A DNA stretch of 64,000 nucleotides from Hordeum vulgare subsp. vulgare (Eukaryota; Streptophyta; Magnoliopsida; Poales; Poaceae): NCBI RefSeq assembly GCF_904849725.1, contig NC_058522.1, positions 230,615,084 through 230,679,083 on the forward strand, written 5' to 3'. Positions 24,110 to 35,463 of this stretch are shown in pieces. The translations under genes were made by a program, and so were the position numbers. The notes under the pieces were generated by a model. The model saw nothing but the letters and a program-made list of their open reading frames with translations, ran no database searches and was not told where the DNA came from. How positions within the stretch are numbered: position 1 is the stretch's first letter; each line of letters starts with the position of its first letter.

Positions 24110-24663
24110 GTTCTAAATCCATATTTCAGCCTCCAGTTGGGTCATTGGTCCAGAGACTACAAGTCCAGCTTCATACTCCATCTGGTAGGGTTGAGGTTTT
24201 GGGGATGAGACGGGTGAGAGAGGGAGGGAGATACACACAATACAAACAATATTTTTGAGAATAGGTTTTATTTGTGGCTATCGAAAAACACACACCAATG
24301 ACGGCTCACAAATCATCGTATCTAACGTGGGTATATAACAGGGGTTTGGACTTCTAATGGTCATATAAACATTCGAACGCTTCAGGGTCTTCGAATTCTT
24401 CGGGTCTTGAGAGTCTTCAATTGGCGCAACTTCAATTCTTCAAATGCATGATGAAATCCTCTTTACTTTGAAGTAGAACTCCGTTGATTCTCCATGAGGT
24501 CAAAGGGGTAAGGGTATTGTCTAACTATTGGAGGTGAGAGAGAATGTTTAATGAAATCAGAAGAGATGAGAAGTAAAATGTGTTCTTGAAAATTAGATTT
24601 TTTTGAGAGATCCCATCCTAAGAAGTTTCTAGTTTCTAGGGTCACGTCCTACAGTCAACATGT

Positions 24664-24675
24664 GCTCTGATACCA
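24664..24675 (-). other. Primer-binding site TGGTATCAGAGC
   Basis: On the minus strand TGGTATCAGAGC lies four bases after the end of the 5' LTR (24680) and is an exact match to the initiator-Met-tRNA-type site. It shows that 24680-27976 is the 5' LTR and the element is minus-oriented. Confidence 0.85.
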
Positions 24676-24679
24676 CTTC

Positions 24680-27600
24680 TGTAGCGACCCGACTAAAAAC
24701 GAGTCAAGCCTCTGTGGATCTATGCCATCCTTGGATCAGTATGCTGGCACACACAGTACATCAATGTATATATCAAAGTGCAATCACATGTAAATAGCGT
24801 AAAACTGATTTATACCTTAAATATCTCAGCGGAAGCAGTCAAGGGAGTGGAGTCCCAATAAACACCAACGGCTAGTTGAGTGTAGACCGTAACCCTGAAT
24901 CGTACTCTTACTCGTCGAAGAAAATATCTGCAACATAAGACGTTGCAGCCGTGTAGGTCAGCATATTGAATATGCCGACAAGTCATCAAAGAGAGGGGTA
25001 AAAATAATAATCAACTATCTCCACATGCATTTTTGGCAGGTGGGGCTATAAGTTTTGCATAAAGCCAATTTTCTCCTATAACAAGAGGGCTGGAAGCAAA
25101 ATATTACTACATTGTTTGTTGTTAACGAGATGGTTCCGCCAACCAATCCTCGTACCCATGTTGTCAATAATACCCACATCAATATTATTATTTGTGTTGA
25201 GAATTTCAGATAACTTCAGTTCCTTTGGCTCAAGTTTTCCATGACCGTGGACACGGCTAATCGATTTAGTTTGAGTACTCTTCAGAGTTTTGCACACGTT
25301 CCCCACAAGATTTGATCGCCTCCGTGTATGTCCTCGCACTTCAGGGTGTTTGAAGACCGGATGATCAAAAACATGGTCTTTCAACGGGTCCCTCTGAATC
25401 CCTGTCGGTGCCCATCCATTCCTACCGTTCTTCTACATCTGCTAGCACCGCCTGTCCAGAGTCGCCGCGTTGTCCAAGCAAGCCAGAGCCCATAATGACT
25501 TGTGGCTGTGCAGGTAAGCCTTGGGTCTTGAAAATATCCGTCCGACTCTTTGAGCATGGGTGAAGCTTTCCGCAGGATGTCATGGCCTCTCCAGCATCCC
25601 GGGTCATCCACTCGGTTCTCCAGGGAGCCGATCAACCGTCCTTCACCCAGAGTTGCATTGCGTCCGAGGTCTTGAAAATCTTGTCTTAACCGGTCTTGAT
25701 TATTTAATCAACCTTGCATCACTCGTGTTATGCACTCAATCAAAATCCTGTCTACTCAAGCATAGCAATATGAAATTTGTCGTCCCAGGGCCAAGTATCG
25801 GGGTTGTTGTGTGCCTACCACATGATACTACAACCTTTACTAAAATTTCCAAGTACCTAAGCAGCATGCAATTGGGCATAGGATGGTAGAACTACGATGC
25901 ATAAAGCATAGGTGATAGTATGATCAAAATGACTTGCCTGGTATTACTTGATGAAGATAGTCGCTCTCAAAATCCTGATAATTCTACTCGCCACACTCCG
26001 AGCAATCTATCGTAAATGAATAGCATTCAATAAACATTCGTGCCAAAAAGGAAGAACCAAGAGAACATAAGAACAAAGCATGTCTTGGTGCAAAATAACA
26101 ACGTACTAAGGTTTAATAAAAAGGTCCTAAGTGTGTTGTAAAGTGAAGGTGCATGAATGAGATCAAAAGAGGTAATGGACGATGAACTATTGCTATATAA
26201 GCTCGACTTGCATACACTATGGGAGATGATAAAAAACATTGGGAGAACAAAATGAATGTTGTTTGACAAATAGTATAAGGCATAAGAATTTATTTGTAGA
26301 AAGAATTTCTTGAAATGGAGCACTACAACGCAAGTTATAGAGAATTGAGGTATGAATTGAATTTGCATTCAAAAGGTCAAGAGAAGTTGAACTGAAGTAC
26401 GATGGTTACGTATAAAAATATATGACATGAGTGTTTAGGGGTAAAAGGAATCAATTGAAAAGGTGGTACGATTTGCAAGATAAGATCAAATGAATGTTCG
26501 AATACAAATTTGAATCGCTCAAATTTCTAAGGTTCAAAGGTCGAAACTAGTGATGCTACTAGATATAGGAGATCAATATGAGCGTGTAGAAAAAAGAATT
26601 ACTAGATTTGAACTAGCGGATCAAAAGATACAAATATGTCAATATAACATTGAGTCGGCTTAGAACGATGTGAACACTTTTGGGCACTAATAGATAAATC
26701 TGATTTGATCAAAATTATAATTTGAAAAGTTAAAACTAATGATACAAACAGGAAGATTACTTTGATACGAATCCGACGCAATTGGATTCATCTAAAACGG
26801 AGCTACGGATAAAAAGATATGATCAAAAGAAGTTTGAATAGGAATATGAACAAATTTCAAAATTTGAAAATTTCGAAAAGTTGATATGATAGGTTCAGAG
26901 GATAGGTGGGATCAAGACGAAACTCTAGGCGTTGGTTTCATCTAATTCGGATAAACGAGTAAAAAGTTATGGCTATTTGAAAAATCAGAGCCAAGTTGTT
27001 TTACGGAATAAAGGTGCTACGTCTAAAAGAATTCTAGTACTAATGTGGAAATACGAAGACTAATTAATATATCTAATTACTCTACCGTATACTAGTGTAG
27101 GAATACTAGTCTAGAAATAATAAACTACGGGAGTATAAAAAAATACGAAGAGAAATACCTTTAGAATGTAGAGTAAGAATTAATTCCAATGAGGACACGA
27201 ATTCGAGAAATCCCGCCGAAGAGAAGAAAAAAATATTTTTATTTATTATATCTAGTTAAACCAAAAGATTGATTTAACTCGAAATAGATGATTTTTTGGA
27301 TGCTCCTATGAATCTATATTTATAGGTGGAAGGGAGGTCTAATGGTCCATAGATAGGCAATGTGTGACTAAACATATACGTAAAGAGGAGAAAATAGAAA
27401 AAAGAGCGAAGAAGGGCCGCATGGGCAAAAAAAAACTTTGGCCAGCCGCATGAGCAGTTACGGCCAGCCGTGGCCTTTGTTTTTTTTTGCGAGCGAACAA
27501 TTTTTTTTAAAACAAATAAGAAAAAACGTATAAATGAAAAACAGAGAACATTTTATGTAGACATATTGTATATCAAAATTTTCAGAATAAAATTTTCTAA

Positions 27601-27976
27601 AACATGAACATATTTTCAAAACCAAAAAAAATACTTTTTTAAAAAATTATTTTTTTGCAATAACTTTAAATTGAAAAGGAATTTGAATTTCAAATAAAGT
27701 GCAAATACTTAAAATTTGAATCAATACATTGTCTGTGATTTTGGAGTGTCATTTTCCTCCTCTCGTTTGATTTTTTTTAATCAAAGGGTTTTGAAAATAT
27801 TCAAACTCAAAATTGAAAAGGGATTCAAAATAGAAAATTTTGGGAAAGTCATTTTATTCCCTCTCATTTTTTTGAGAAGTTTCAAATTCCACTCAAGTTT
27901 CAATCACTCAAACAAACAAACAATCAATCTAATAATTATATTAACATTCCAAAATTTATAATTTTGGGATGTTACA
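24680..27976 (-). repeat. 5' LTR of the non-autonomous element (3297 bp)
   Basis: Matches 19573-22873. It ends at 27976 (TGTAACATCC on the minus strand) and is followed by the GCGCC duplication. The same conserved frames recur (for example 26027-26368 on the sense strand and 25560-25889 opposite). Confidence 0.92.
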
Positions 27977-28346
27977 GCGCCCGTGCACAAGTCTGGGGCA
28001 CTGAAGACCCCAGTCTTTAGTGCACCGACAAGAGCCCCTGGGCCTGGGCCACACATGTCCGCGGAGCGTTGTTGGGCCAGGCCCAGAGAGGTGCACGAGC
28101 CATTGTGGCTGGATCTGCTCGCGGTTGCCTTTCTCAACTCCACGCATTGATTGTGCAGTGTGGGGAGTCATGCGTGCAATGATCGAGGCGGCCCCGGGCG
28201 TGGGGGAACCATTGGTGGAGCATGCAAAATCCCCATAAGAAGGGGAAATACGAGCTCTCCTAGCCCACTATTCCTGGTCCTTTTCTAATCTCAAACGCCG
28301 CCGCCGCCACCTTCTCCTAAAGCTTTTCCACGCCTCCCCATCCTCC

Positions 28347-29515
28347 ATGCAGTTCCCCTTCGGGCGACAACGTCCATCTTCCGCCGTTGCCATGGCGCCG
28401 AAGACCTCCGGGGAACATGGTGCTACTTCGGAGAAGGAGTTGGTGAGGCTGCGGAAGAAGCACGCCTTCTTCCCCAAAGGTCTGGATATGGGCACCTTGA
28501 GGAGCCGCTACCAGATCATGTGGGCTGCCGAGATGAAGGCGCATTCGGCCACCGAGGTGCTCCCTGGGACGGGAAACGGAGGGCCGGACCAGTTCCCCTT
28601 CTTCGCCGACTATTTCCTCTGCGGGCTTTGCCCGCCATTCTCAGAGTTCTTTCTTGACCTCATGCACACGAATGTCTTCCGCCTCCTCGACTTTACGCCG
28701 AACGCAGTGACGTGCATGTCCATATTTGTGCACCTCTGCGAGAACTTCGTTGGGATCACCCCCAAGACAGCTCTCTTCCGCCACTACTTCGCTCCTCGCA
28801 TCCAGGGTGGGGAGGCCGTTTTGGGCTCCATCGCCTGGGTCCCGAGGATTGGGACCACGGAGACATACCTGGGAGGTACCCTTCACCAGAAGTGGGACGA
28901 TTAGCAGGGGAAGTGGTGCTGGATTCGTCAGGAGGGATATCCGCCCAACTGCGAGCCCAGGACCTCCAGAATCGCGTCCCGGGGAGAGGGCTGGAGCGAT
29001 TTGTCCCCTGACGACGATAAGCTGTCCATCGCCACCACCAGGATCATGTGCCTCAGGTCCGCGGGGTTGACGATGGAGATGGTGGCTGCTGACTTCCTCC
29101 AGAGGTGCATCGCCCCCCTCCAACACAAGGGAGGGAGGCCGGCTTCGGACTTCACGAATGCGGCGGATGTCATGCGGTTGTGTCCAGGAGTGGACAACAA
29201 TATGACGGCCATGGAATCGGGTACTTCTGCCACAAGCTCTTCAGTTCTGAGCTGAAGATCCTGCAGCCGCAGGGGGTCCTCCCGCTGTGCAACAGCTCGG
29301 CCCTGAGCAGCCTCACGGCGATGATGCCTGTTTGCGATGCCCATGGCGTGGTCGCGACCTGGCTGGAGCCCGCGGCAGAGGTGGTCTGGTCCGTCTTCGA
29401 CGGGTTGTGGGAGGCCCCCATCCGGGAAGAAAAAGGCCTCGTCCGCGACACCACCGCCGCAAAGGAGGCACATCGCCCGCCGGATGGAGGAGCATACACT
29501 TACCCTTGGGGCTGG
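28347..29515 (+). pseudogene. Antisense ORF of the nested Tat-like Gypsy (putative gypsy-type transposon, PF04195-like)
   Basis: Lies opposite to gag-pol, near the 3' LTR. The first frame (28347-28904, with a likelier start at 28392, MAPKTSGEHGATSEKEL) shows a conserved core (FFADYFLCGLCPPFSEFF, LHQKWDD) typical of the grass putative-gypsy-type-transposon family. After a stop at 28904 homology-like text continues in other frames (FLQRCIAPLQHKGGRPA, then VLPLCNSSALSSLTAMMP) to about 29515. It then runs into the antisense of the truncated RT. The role of this family is unknown. Confidence 0.68.
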
Positions 29516-32500
29516 GCGCGCGGGCTCCCAAGGCAGGGGAGTGACTGGCGGAGAGGCTCCACCACAACGACTGGATTCGCCAACCACGTGGGATGGATGA
29601 CCCCCCTGACCAGGCCGGCCGCTTCCAGCTTCTTGATTTCTTCGACAATGAATTCTTGTCGCTCCAGGGCCTGTTTCCTCACCTTCTTCTTGACCGGCCG
29701 CGCGTGTGCACAGGCGGCAAGGTGGTGCTCAATCACCTCCCTGGGAACGCCGAGAATATCTGACGGTTGCCAGGCAAACACATCAAGATTTTCCCGCAGG
29801 AAGGCGATGAGCGCGCTTTCCTATTTGTTGTCGAGGGTGGAACTGATGGTGAAAGTTCCGCCCGAGCCGTCTTCCTTAGCTGGCACTTTTTTGGTCTCAG
29901 GCGGAGCGGCCCTAGACCTTTTGCCTCGTGTGCTGGAGCTTTCAGGTACGTCCCAGCCTGTAGCACAACACTCTAATGAGGTGCGCTTGCCAGGGTCGAC
30001 GCAGGAAGCTCCCTCGTCTTCTTTTTTATTTCTTTGGGTCCCCACCGAGGGCGACGCGGAAGGGAACTTGGCGACGGGTTCCGCCACGGTCTCTCGGTAG
30101 AGGTGGTCCGTGCATCGGAGCGCGTCCTTCTTGTCGGCGTGGACGGTGATGACGTCGACCGGGCCAGGCATATTCAGGGCACCGTAGGCGTAGTGCGAGG
30201 CTGCCATGAACTTGGCCAATGCGGGGCGACCCAGGATCCCATTGTACGTGAACGGGTTATCGGCGACATCGAAGACGACCTTCTCCGTCCAGTAGTTCTG
30301 GCCGCTGCCGAAAGTCACCGGCAACGTGATCTTCCCCTTGGGCTTGATCTTCCCGGGTGTCCTAAAGGTCTTCATCGGGGATCTGCAGCTTTTGGATTAC
30401 ATCGGGGGAAATGAGATTGAAGCCAGCCCCTCCGTCTACCAACATTTTCGTCACTCTGAGGTTGCGGATTGTCGGTGATACTAACAACGGCAAGCACCCG
30501 ACCGTGGTAACACGGTATGGGTGGTCCTCAGAGTCAAAAATGATCGGTGTGTGCGACCATCTCACGGGCTTGCGAGCGCCGATGGAGGGCTCTGCCGCAA
30601 TCACTTCACGCGCCCACTTCTTGAGCTGGCAATGGGAATAATGCAGCGAGGCACCTCCTTCAAGGCACATCATGTCCGTTGCCTTCTGGCATTCGTGGTC
30701 GCTGGAGTCGTCGCTGGAGTCGTCGTCGGGGCAGTCTTCATCATCCTCCTCCTCTATCTTCTCTCGTGGTTGCGCGGGCTTTGCTTTCTTGCCCTTGAAC
30801 TTGTCGGGACGGTTCCCTTGGGCGCCCTTCTTAACGCCTGACCCTTATCCACCTTGCTGGGCCTTCTCTTTGTGGAGCCTTTGGTATTCGGCTTGCTGCC
30901 TCTCGGCAAGCTGTTTGACTTGCCGACAGTGTTGGAGGTCGTGGCCTTTGGTGCGATGGATCTTGGAGTACTGGGTGCTGGAGCCATCTAGTTTCTCGGC
31001 AGCCGCCAAGGCCTGGAAGGAGCCGCACCCAGCGGCATCCTTGCCGGGGCCTCGGCTTTCGCCTTCTTGGCGGAGTCGGCATCGCCACTCGCCTTGACGT
31101 CAAAAACGGTTTTACCGTTAGCTTCTTGCTATGCCGCTTTCCCCTCTTGGGGGGGACGTCGACGTCTTAGTCTTTCGAGTCGGCTTCAACGCCGGCATTC
31201 TCACCGGGGAGCCTCCTTCCTTCTTCTGCACGTGCGCACCTATCCGCCAGAGCATAGAGCTCGGCGACATCGCAGCCTTTGTTCATCACCAACTCTTCGC
31301 GCACCTTCCGATTGCGCATGTTCTGGTGGAATGCGCTGATGACGGCAGCTGGGTGGACGTCCAGGATGTTGTGTTGGATGCAGCTGAACCTCTGGATGTA
31401 CTTGCGCACAGGTTCACCCTCCTTCTGGGGGATGCTGTGCAAGTCGCTTTCCTGACCAGGAGCTCGGTGGCCGCCAGTAAAGGAGCCAACAAAGTCCATG
31501 CACAATTCCTTCCAGGAGGAAATGGAGTTTTTGGGGAGGTGCATCAACCATGACCTAACGTTCGGCTTGAGCACCAACGGGAAGTAATTGGCCAGTATCT
31601 TCTCATCTCCTCCCCCGGCAGCATGCACCGTGATGGTGTAGATGCTGAGGAACTCCGATGGATGGGTCCTGCCATCGTACTTCTTCAGGATCTCCGGTTT
31701 GAAAGTACGGGAGCTGGGCCACTGGACGCGCCGTAATTCGCGGGTAAACGCTGGACAGCCCACCTTGTAAGGTAGGTCGCCATGATACTCCGAAACCGGT
31801 GCGCTAGCACTGGTCCCAGCGCGCATATCTCATTGACGGCGTGTCTTGCGCCACCGCTCGATGATGGTGTGGGCATCTTCCTCGCGCCACTCGCGGAGTA
31901 TGTCCCGCTGGTCGCGGCGGTGGCGGGGGTCTGAAGACCCGGTCGAGTCATCAGAGACGAAGAGCCATTCCCGCCGCCTTGGAGGAGAGTGCGCGGTAGC
32001 GGTGGGAGCCCATGTCTTCTCGGCATGGTCTCGAGCGTGTTTGCTGGAGGGTCGTTTCGACATCCCCGCCTGCCACGGCTGGTCTCCATCGGCGAGTGCG
32101 AGGAGGCTCTGTATGATGGCCCTCCACTCCCTTTGCTTGTCCGCAGGTGGAGGGAAATCGGGGAGCAGCTAAGCCCGCTTGAGTGCTTCTGCCGGTGTGG
32201 GCGGCGGCGAGATGTGCGAAGACCTCAGGGGGCTCTCACTTTTAACCGTGTTAGAAGGAGCTCTCTGTTGGCCACGCGGTGGCTCGCCAGCCCACTCCAT
32301 AGCAGAGCGGGTTAGCCTGCTCGGTGTACCTAGAGAACGGGGTCCAGGGGTCCAACTAGGTGAGGGCGGATCGCCGCCTCCTGGGCGATCTGTCCTGTGT
32401 GGCTTGAGAAGACCGCGATGTGTGGGCTCGCGTGGGCGCCTTGAAAGGCGCCGGCACGTCTTTGGATGTGGTCGTGTTGTCGGTTGGTCACGCAGCCGTG

Positions 32501-32700
32501 TCCTTCGACGTACGAGGGGGAGGATGATCGCCGTGGCCGTGGGCGACTCCACTCGCCTGGGTTTGCTCTCCAGAATGTTGCGGAAGCTCGGGGCCTCCGC
32601 CTTCCTGTCCTGCGCCCGTGCCTTCTCCTGCCCCAGCGGGGGCTGGAGGACTAGGTACGGGGGCGTTGGTCGCCGTAGCACCCCTCCTCTTAGGGGCCAT
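29500..32700 (-). pseudogene. gag-pol: Gypsy gag, protease and RT start, truncated
   Basis: The start at 32700 (MAPKRRGATATNAP) is followed by a proline-rich N-terminus with frame changes. The gag core at 31826-31167 shows WLMHLPKNSISSWKEL and VRKYIQRFSCIQHNI. A degraded knuckle region (HRTKGHDLQHC near 30930) follows. The retropepsin active site VDGGAGFNLIS is encoded at about 30440-30475 and its flap/ILGRPALAKF part at 30240-30200. At 29781-29500 the RT N-terminus is visible (DILGVPREVIEHHL; GLVRGVIHPTWLANPVVVV), then the sequence switches to the antisense ORF. The RT catalytic region, RNase H and integrase are deleted, and several frameshifts are present. Confidence 0.82.
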
Positions 32701-32779
32701 GGCGATGAAGAAGAGGTGGTGCGCTGATGGCTAGGTCAGGTTAATGCAATCTCCCGCCCCCCACGTGGCGAGCCAAAGA

Positions 32780-33601
32780 TGTTGGCGATGCTAGGTTGAC
32801 ACTATGGGCATCAACGTGATACCCTTGTGATCGTAGGGCGGGGAAAGACAGCGTCAAGAGCAGATCTAACGATCAACACCCGGCAAGCCCTTTTATCCAG
32901 GTTCGGGCCGCTTACGCTTGAAACCCTACGTCCTGCTTGTTTGACCGTATTAAGCGTTCTTCATTGTTCATTACAGTGATGATAACCGTCTTCTTGGCCA
33001 ATCTCCAAAAGGTCTAACCCCTTGTGAATGAGTAAAGGACCTCCTTTTATAGGCAAAGGGGTCACCTGCAGTGCTCGATGGTAGGTTCACGAGATGTTAC
33101 AGTGAACCTAGAGCGGCTCTTATCCATCTACCGCTGTCAGGTGCATTAAATGCACGTTTTGTCCTTGTTAGCTAAGTGCTGGCGAATACATGTGTCCAGG
33201 TCTTTCAACACCTGGACGCCCTGCTGGCACATGCGAAATGCGCTGGAACTCGGGGGGTGGCACTATGGCATGGGCGGTCGCCCTCTAGTGCCTTGCCACG
33301 TCACCCCGGCAAGGGTCCTTGCCGCAGCCTTGGTGCTTCGTCTCGGCAAGTGAGCTTGCTGGGGGCTTTGGATGTCTTCCCGGCGAGGGATGTCTTGTTG
33401 GGGTCCTATGCTTGGTGCGTTTATCACATCCATCAAACAGACGTGGCCTTGGATGTCTTACTGGCAAGGCATGCTTATCGGGGCCTTGGATATCTTGGGG
33501 ATGCGTCTTGTCTGGACTCTGCCACGCCCTGCCGTCAGGGGCTCTTCGCGCCCGTGCACAAGTCTAGGGCACTAGAGACCCCAGTCTTTAGTGCACCGAC
33601 A
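32780..33601 (-). repeat. 5' LTR of the nested Tat-like Gypsy (822 bp)
   Basis: TGTTGGCGATGCTAGG to GTGCACCGACA, matching the split LTR at 18832. It adjoins the primer-site region (about 32757-32777) and, on the right, the Fatima protease. Its TATA-like TTTATAGGCAAAGGGG is at about 33045-33060. Confidence 0.88.
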
Positions 33602-33636
33602 AGCCTGATGCGTGATGTTTTGGCGTTGTATTGGCA

Positions 33637-34521
33637 TTAAGCTGCCAAGGCCGTTGTGTGTTCCTCGGCCCGGAGATCTCTCTCTATATTGTCTTTGACA
33701 GCGATAACACCTCTGGGTCCGAGCATCTTGAGCTTTAGGTAAGCGTAATGAGCCACATCATTGAAGTGGGCGAATGTTGTGCGACCGAGTAGGGCGTGGT
33801 ACCCCCCGCGGACAGGGACGATGTTAAAGATTAAGTCGTCGTTGTGGAATTTGTCGGGCGAGCCAAACACAACCTCCAGTGTTACCGTGCCCGAACAACA
33901 GGCTTCAACAGCTGGGATCACTCCTTTAAAGGTAGCGTTGCTGGGTTTGATTCTTGATGGGTCCATGCCCATCTTTTTCACTGTGTCTGAGTAAATCAGA
34001 TTAAGGCTACTTCCTCCATCCATAAGGACTCTAGTGAGGTGACACCCATCAATGACGGGGTCTAGGACAAGGGCGGTCGACCCTCCGTGACGGATACTGC
34101 TCGGGTGGTCACTATGATCGAAGGTAATCGGGCAAGCCCACCATGGGTTACACTTCGGGGCTATTGGCTCTATGGTGTAGACCTCCCGAAGGGCTCGCTT
34201 CCTTTCCTTCTTTGGTATGTGAGTGACATATATCTTGTTCACAGATTTTACTTCTGGGGGGAACTGTTTCTGGCCCACAGTGTTTGGACCACGAGGCTCC
34301 TCTTCGTCCTCGCTTCGGTGGCCCTTGCCTTGTTCTTCAACTGCTAGTTTACCGGCCTTCTTAAACACCCAACAGTTGCGATTGGTGTGGGTGGCGGGCT
34401 TGTCTTGGGTGACATAGATTTGGCAGGTCGCTCCATAATTTTATCTAATGGAGTCGGTCCATCCATGTTTCCTTTGAAGGGCTTTTTCGACTATTTGTAT
34501 TTCGCGGAAGCCGGCATTAAT
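33637..34521 (-). pseudogene. gag-pro: Fatima-like gag C-terminus and retropepsin
   Basis: On the minus strand, gag resumes after the foreign insert at 34521 (AAINAGFREIQIVEK, with a frame change near 34440). It passes a knuckle-like THTNRNCWVFKKAG and enters the protease (frame 34368-33637). Visible motifs are WWACPITFDHSDHPSSIRHG, the active site LMDGGSSLNLIY (about 34010-33985), and LLGRTTFAHFNDVAHYAYLK. The 243-codon frame is open and close to family sequence, but it is cut off from RT by the nested Gypsy, and no Fatima RT is found on the other side. It cleaves gag-pol in a complete element; here it is stranded. Confidence 0.83.
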
Positions 34522-35457
34522 GGCCGCCCAATTTAAAAGAATTCTAGCCAAGATGATGGATCCAGGCAGCTTCTTAGACCCCTTATTTTGATTATTTGTA
34601 AAGGTTATATTATCTTTAGGGTTCATTTATATATTAGAGGTATAATCTTTGGGATTAGAATGAGAATTTTTGACAGAGATCGTTTCTATAGTTTAACAGA
34701 CAATTAGATCCATATTGACTTAGCTTGAAGCATGGCTTGTTGTTTCGAGTCTCGATGCTACTCTTGGGAACATTATTGATACATCGACTTTCAAGCATCT
34801 CGTAGTTTAGTTGTATATGAGAAGTGTTGATTCCTTTTTTAGAATAAATTAGGACTTGAGGGTTCTTGGGATGGGTTCTATGTTGCTGCCTATTCATCTC
34901 CTATTTATAAGGAGATATGTAAAGCCAGTCATTCTATTAAAGGGAACTTCCAGTGGCAGTTTTTAAATGGTAATTCGGTGGAATTGTTATAAGACCCTTG
35001 GCTCGATGGGAGTGCATTGAATAGAAGGCCTATCCCTATGATCTATCTAGAGAATGAAAAAGAACTAATGCCACTTCTAGGAAACACATAGACTGTACGC
35101 TCACATACCACTCTACCACTTCAATTCAATGACGGACTTCACTGATACCGATACCAAACCTAGCTTTAGAGATCGAACTTCCATTTCTTCCTTCCATTCA
35201 TCTGTTCAAGTAGTCTCTGCCCCTATTCAGCCTGAAAGGCTTCTAACTTCCACGAATCCTTACTTATTCAGGGCAAGATTCGGAACTTAGGAAGCAAGAT
35301 GAGAGAGACGTTCCTCGTCTTCAACTTTCTTCTAGGAAAGCCTTTCACCGACCGAGCAGCTAAGCAGGATCAGAATCACACTCTAGATCATACCTTTCAT
35401 GAGGGAAAAGGACAAGCAACCACTGCTACACCAAGATCTCCATCTCTTGCTCCGTCA
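34522..35457 (+). other. 936-bp foreign insert within Fatima gag, possible organellar or LINE-derived DNA
   Basis: Gag reads up to about 35464 on the right and resumes at 34521 on the left. The intervening block is unrelated and is flanked by the direct repeat ATTAAT (34516-34521 and 35458-35463). It has no terminal inverted repeats and no poly(A) end. A plus-strand segment at about 34870-35040 translates to FQWQFLNGNSVELL, a stop, then DPWLDGSALNRRPI. This resembles the region after RT in plant LINEs (GNG-S-x-x-W-x-DPWL). The rest (about 35100-35400) has the look of plant mitochondrial spacer DNA. Origin unproven. Confidence 0.5.
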
Positions 35458-35463
35458 ATTAAT

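Larger units (their letters stand above)
22874..24679 (-). other. Internal region of the non-autonomous element
   Basis: Only 1.8 kb between LTRs. The minus strand has a purine-rich segment (TTTTAAGTGTGGTAGTT) against the 3' LTR (about 22874-22890), with a second related copy near 22985-23000. Apart from the gag fragment at 23720-24109, I see no RT, integrase or RNase H motifs. Confidence 0.75.
19573..27976 (-). mobile_element. Intact non-autonomous Gypsy-like element with 3.3-kb LTRs
   Basis: Two LTRs (19573-22873 and 24680-27976) enclose only 1806 bp. On the minus strand each LTR starts TGTAACATCCCAAAATTATA and ends GTCGGGTCGCTACA. Perfect GCGCC duplications flank it (19568-19572 and 27977-27981). 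A canonical TGGTATCAGAGC primer site and a polypurine-like tract are present, but the interior has only a gag fragment. It resembles large-LTR non-autonomous elements that depend on proteins from relatives. The LTRs are nearly identical over long stretches, so it is the youngest insertion here. Confidence 0.92.
18832..33601 (-). mobile_element. Tat-lineage-like Gypsy retrotransposon nested in Fatima
   Basis: LTRs at 18832-28030 (split by an insertion) and 32780-33601, starting TGTCGGCGATGCTAGG / TGTTGGCGATGCTAGG and ending GTGCACCGACA. Target duplications AGCTT (18827-18831) and AGCCT (33602-33606) differ at one position. On the minus strand: 5' LTR, primer site (about 32757-32777, TTTGGCTCGCCACGTGGGG), gag, protease, a short RT start. 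Then the antisense ORF and 3' LTR follow. Most of RT, RNase H and integrase is missing. Confidence 0.85.

Noticed and set aside
29105..30100. A 331-codon plus-strand frame, the longest in the window
   Set aside because: Its first part belongs to the antisense ORF, and from about 29515 it is the reverse complement of the element's own RT and protease region. It is a chimera in GC-rich DNA, not one gene.
28641..32727. Many plus- and minus-strand frames besides those listed
   Set aside because: They are other-frame shadows of gag-protease and the antisense ORF in GC-rich sequence.
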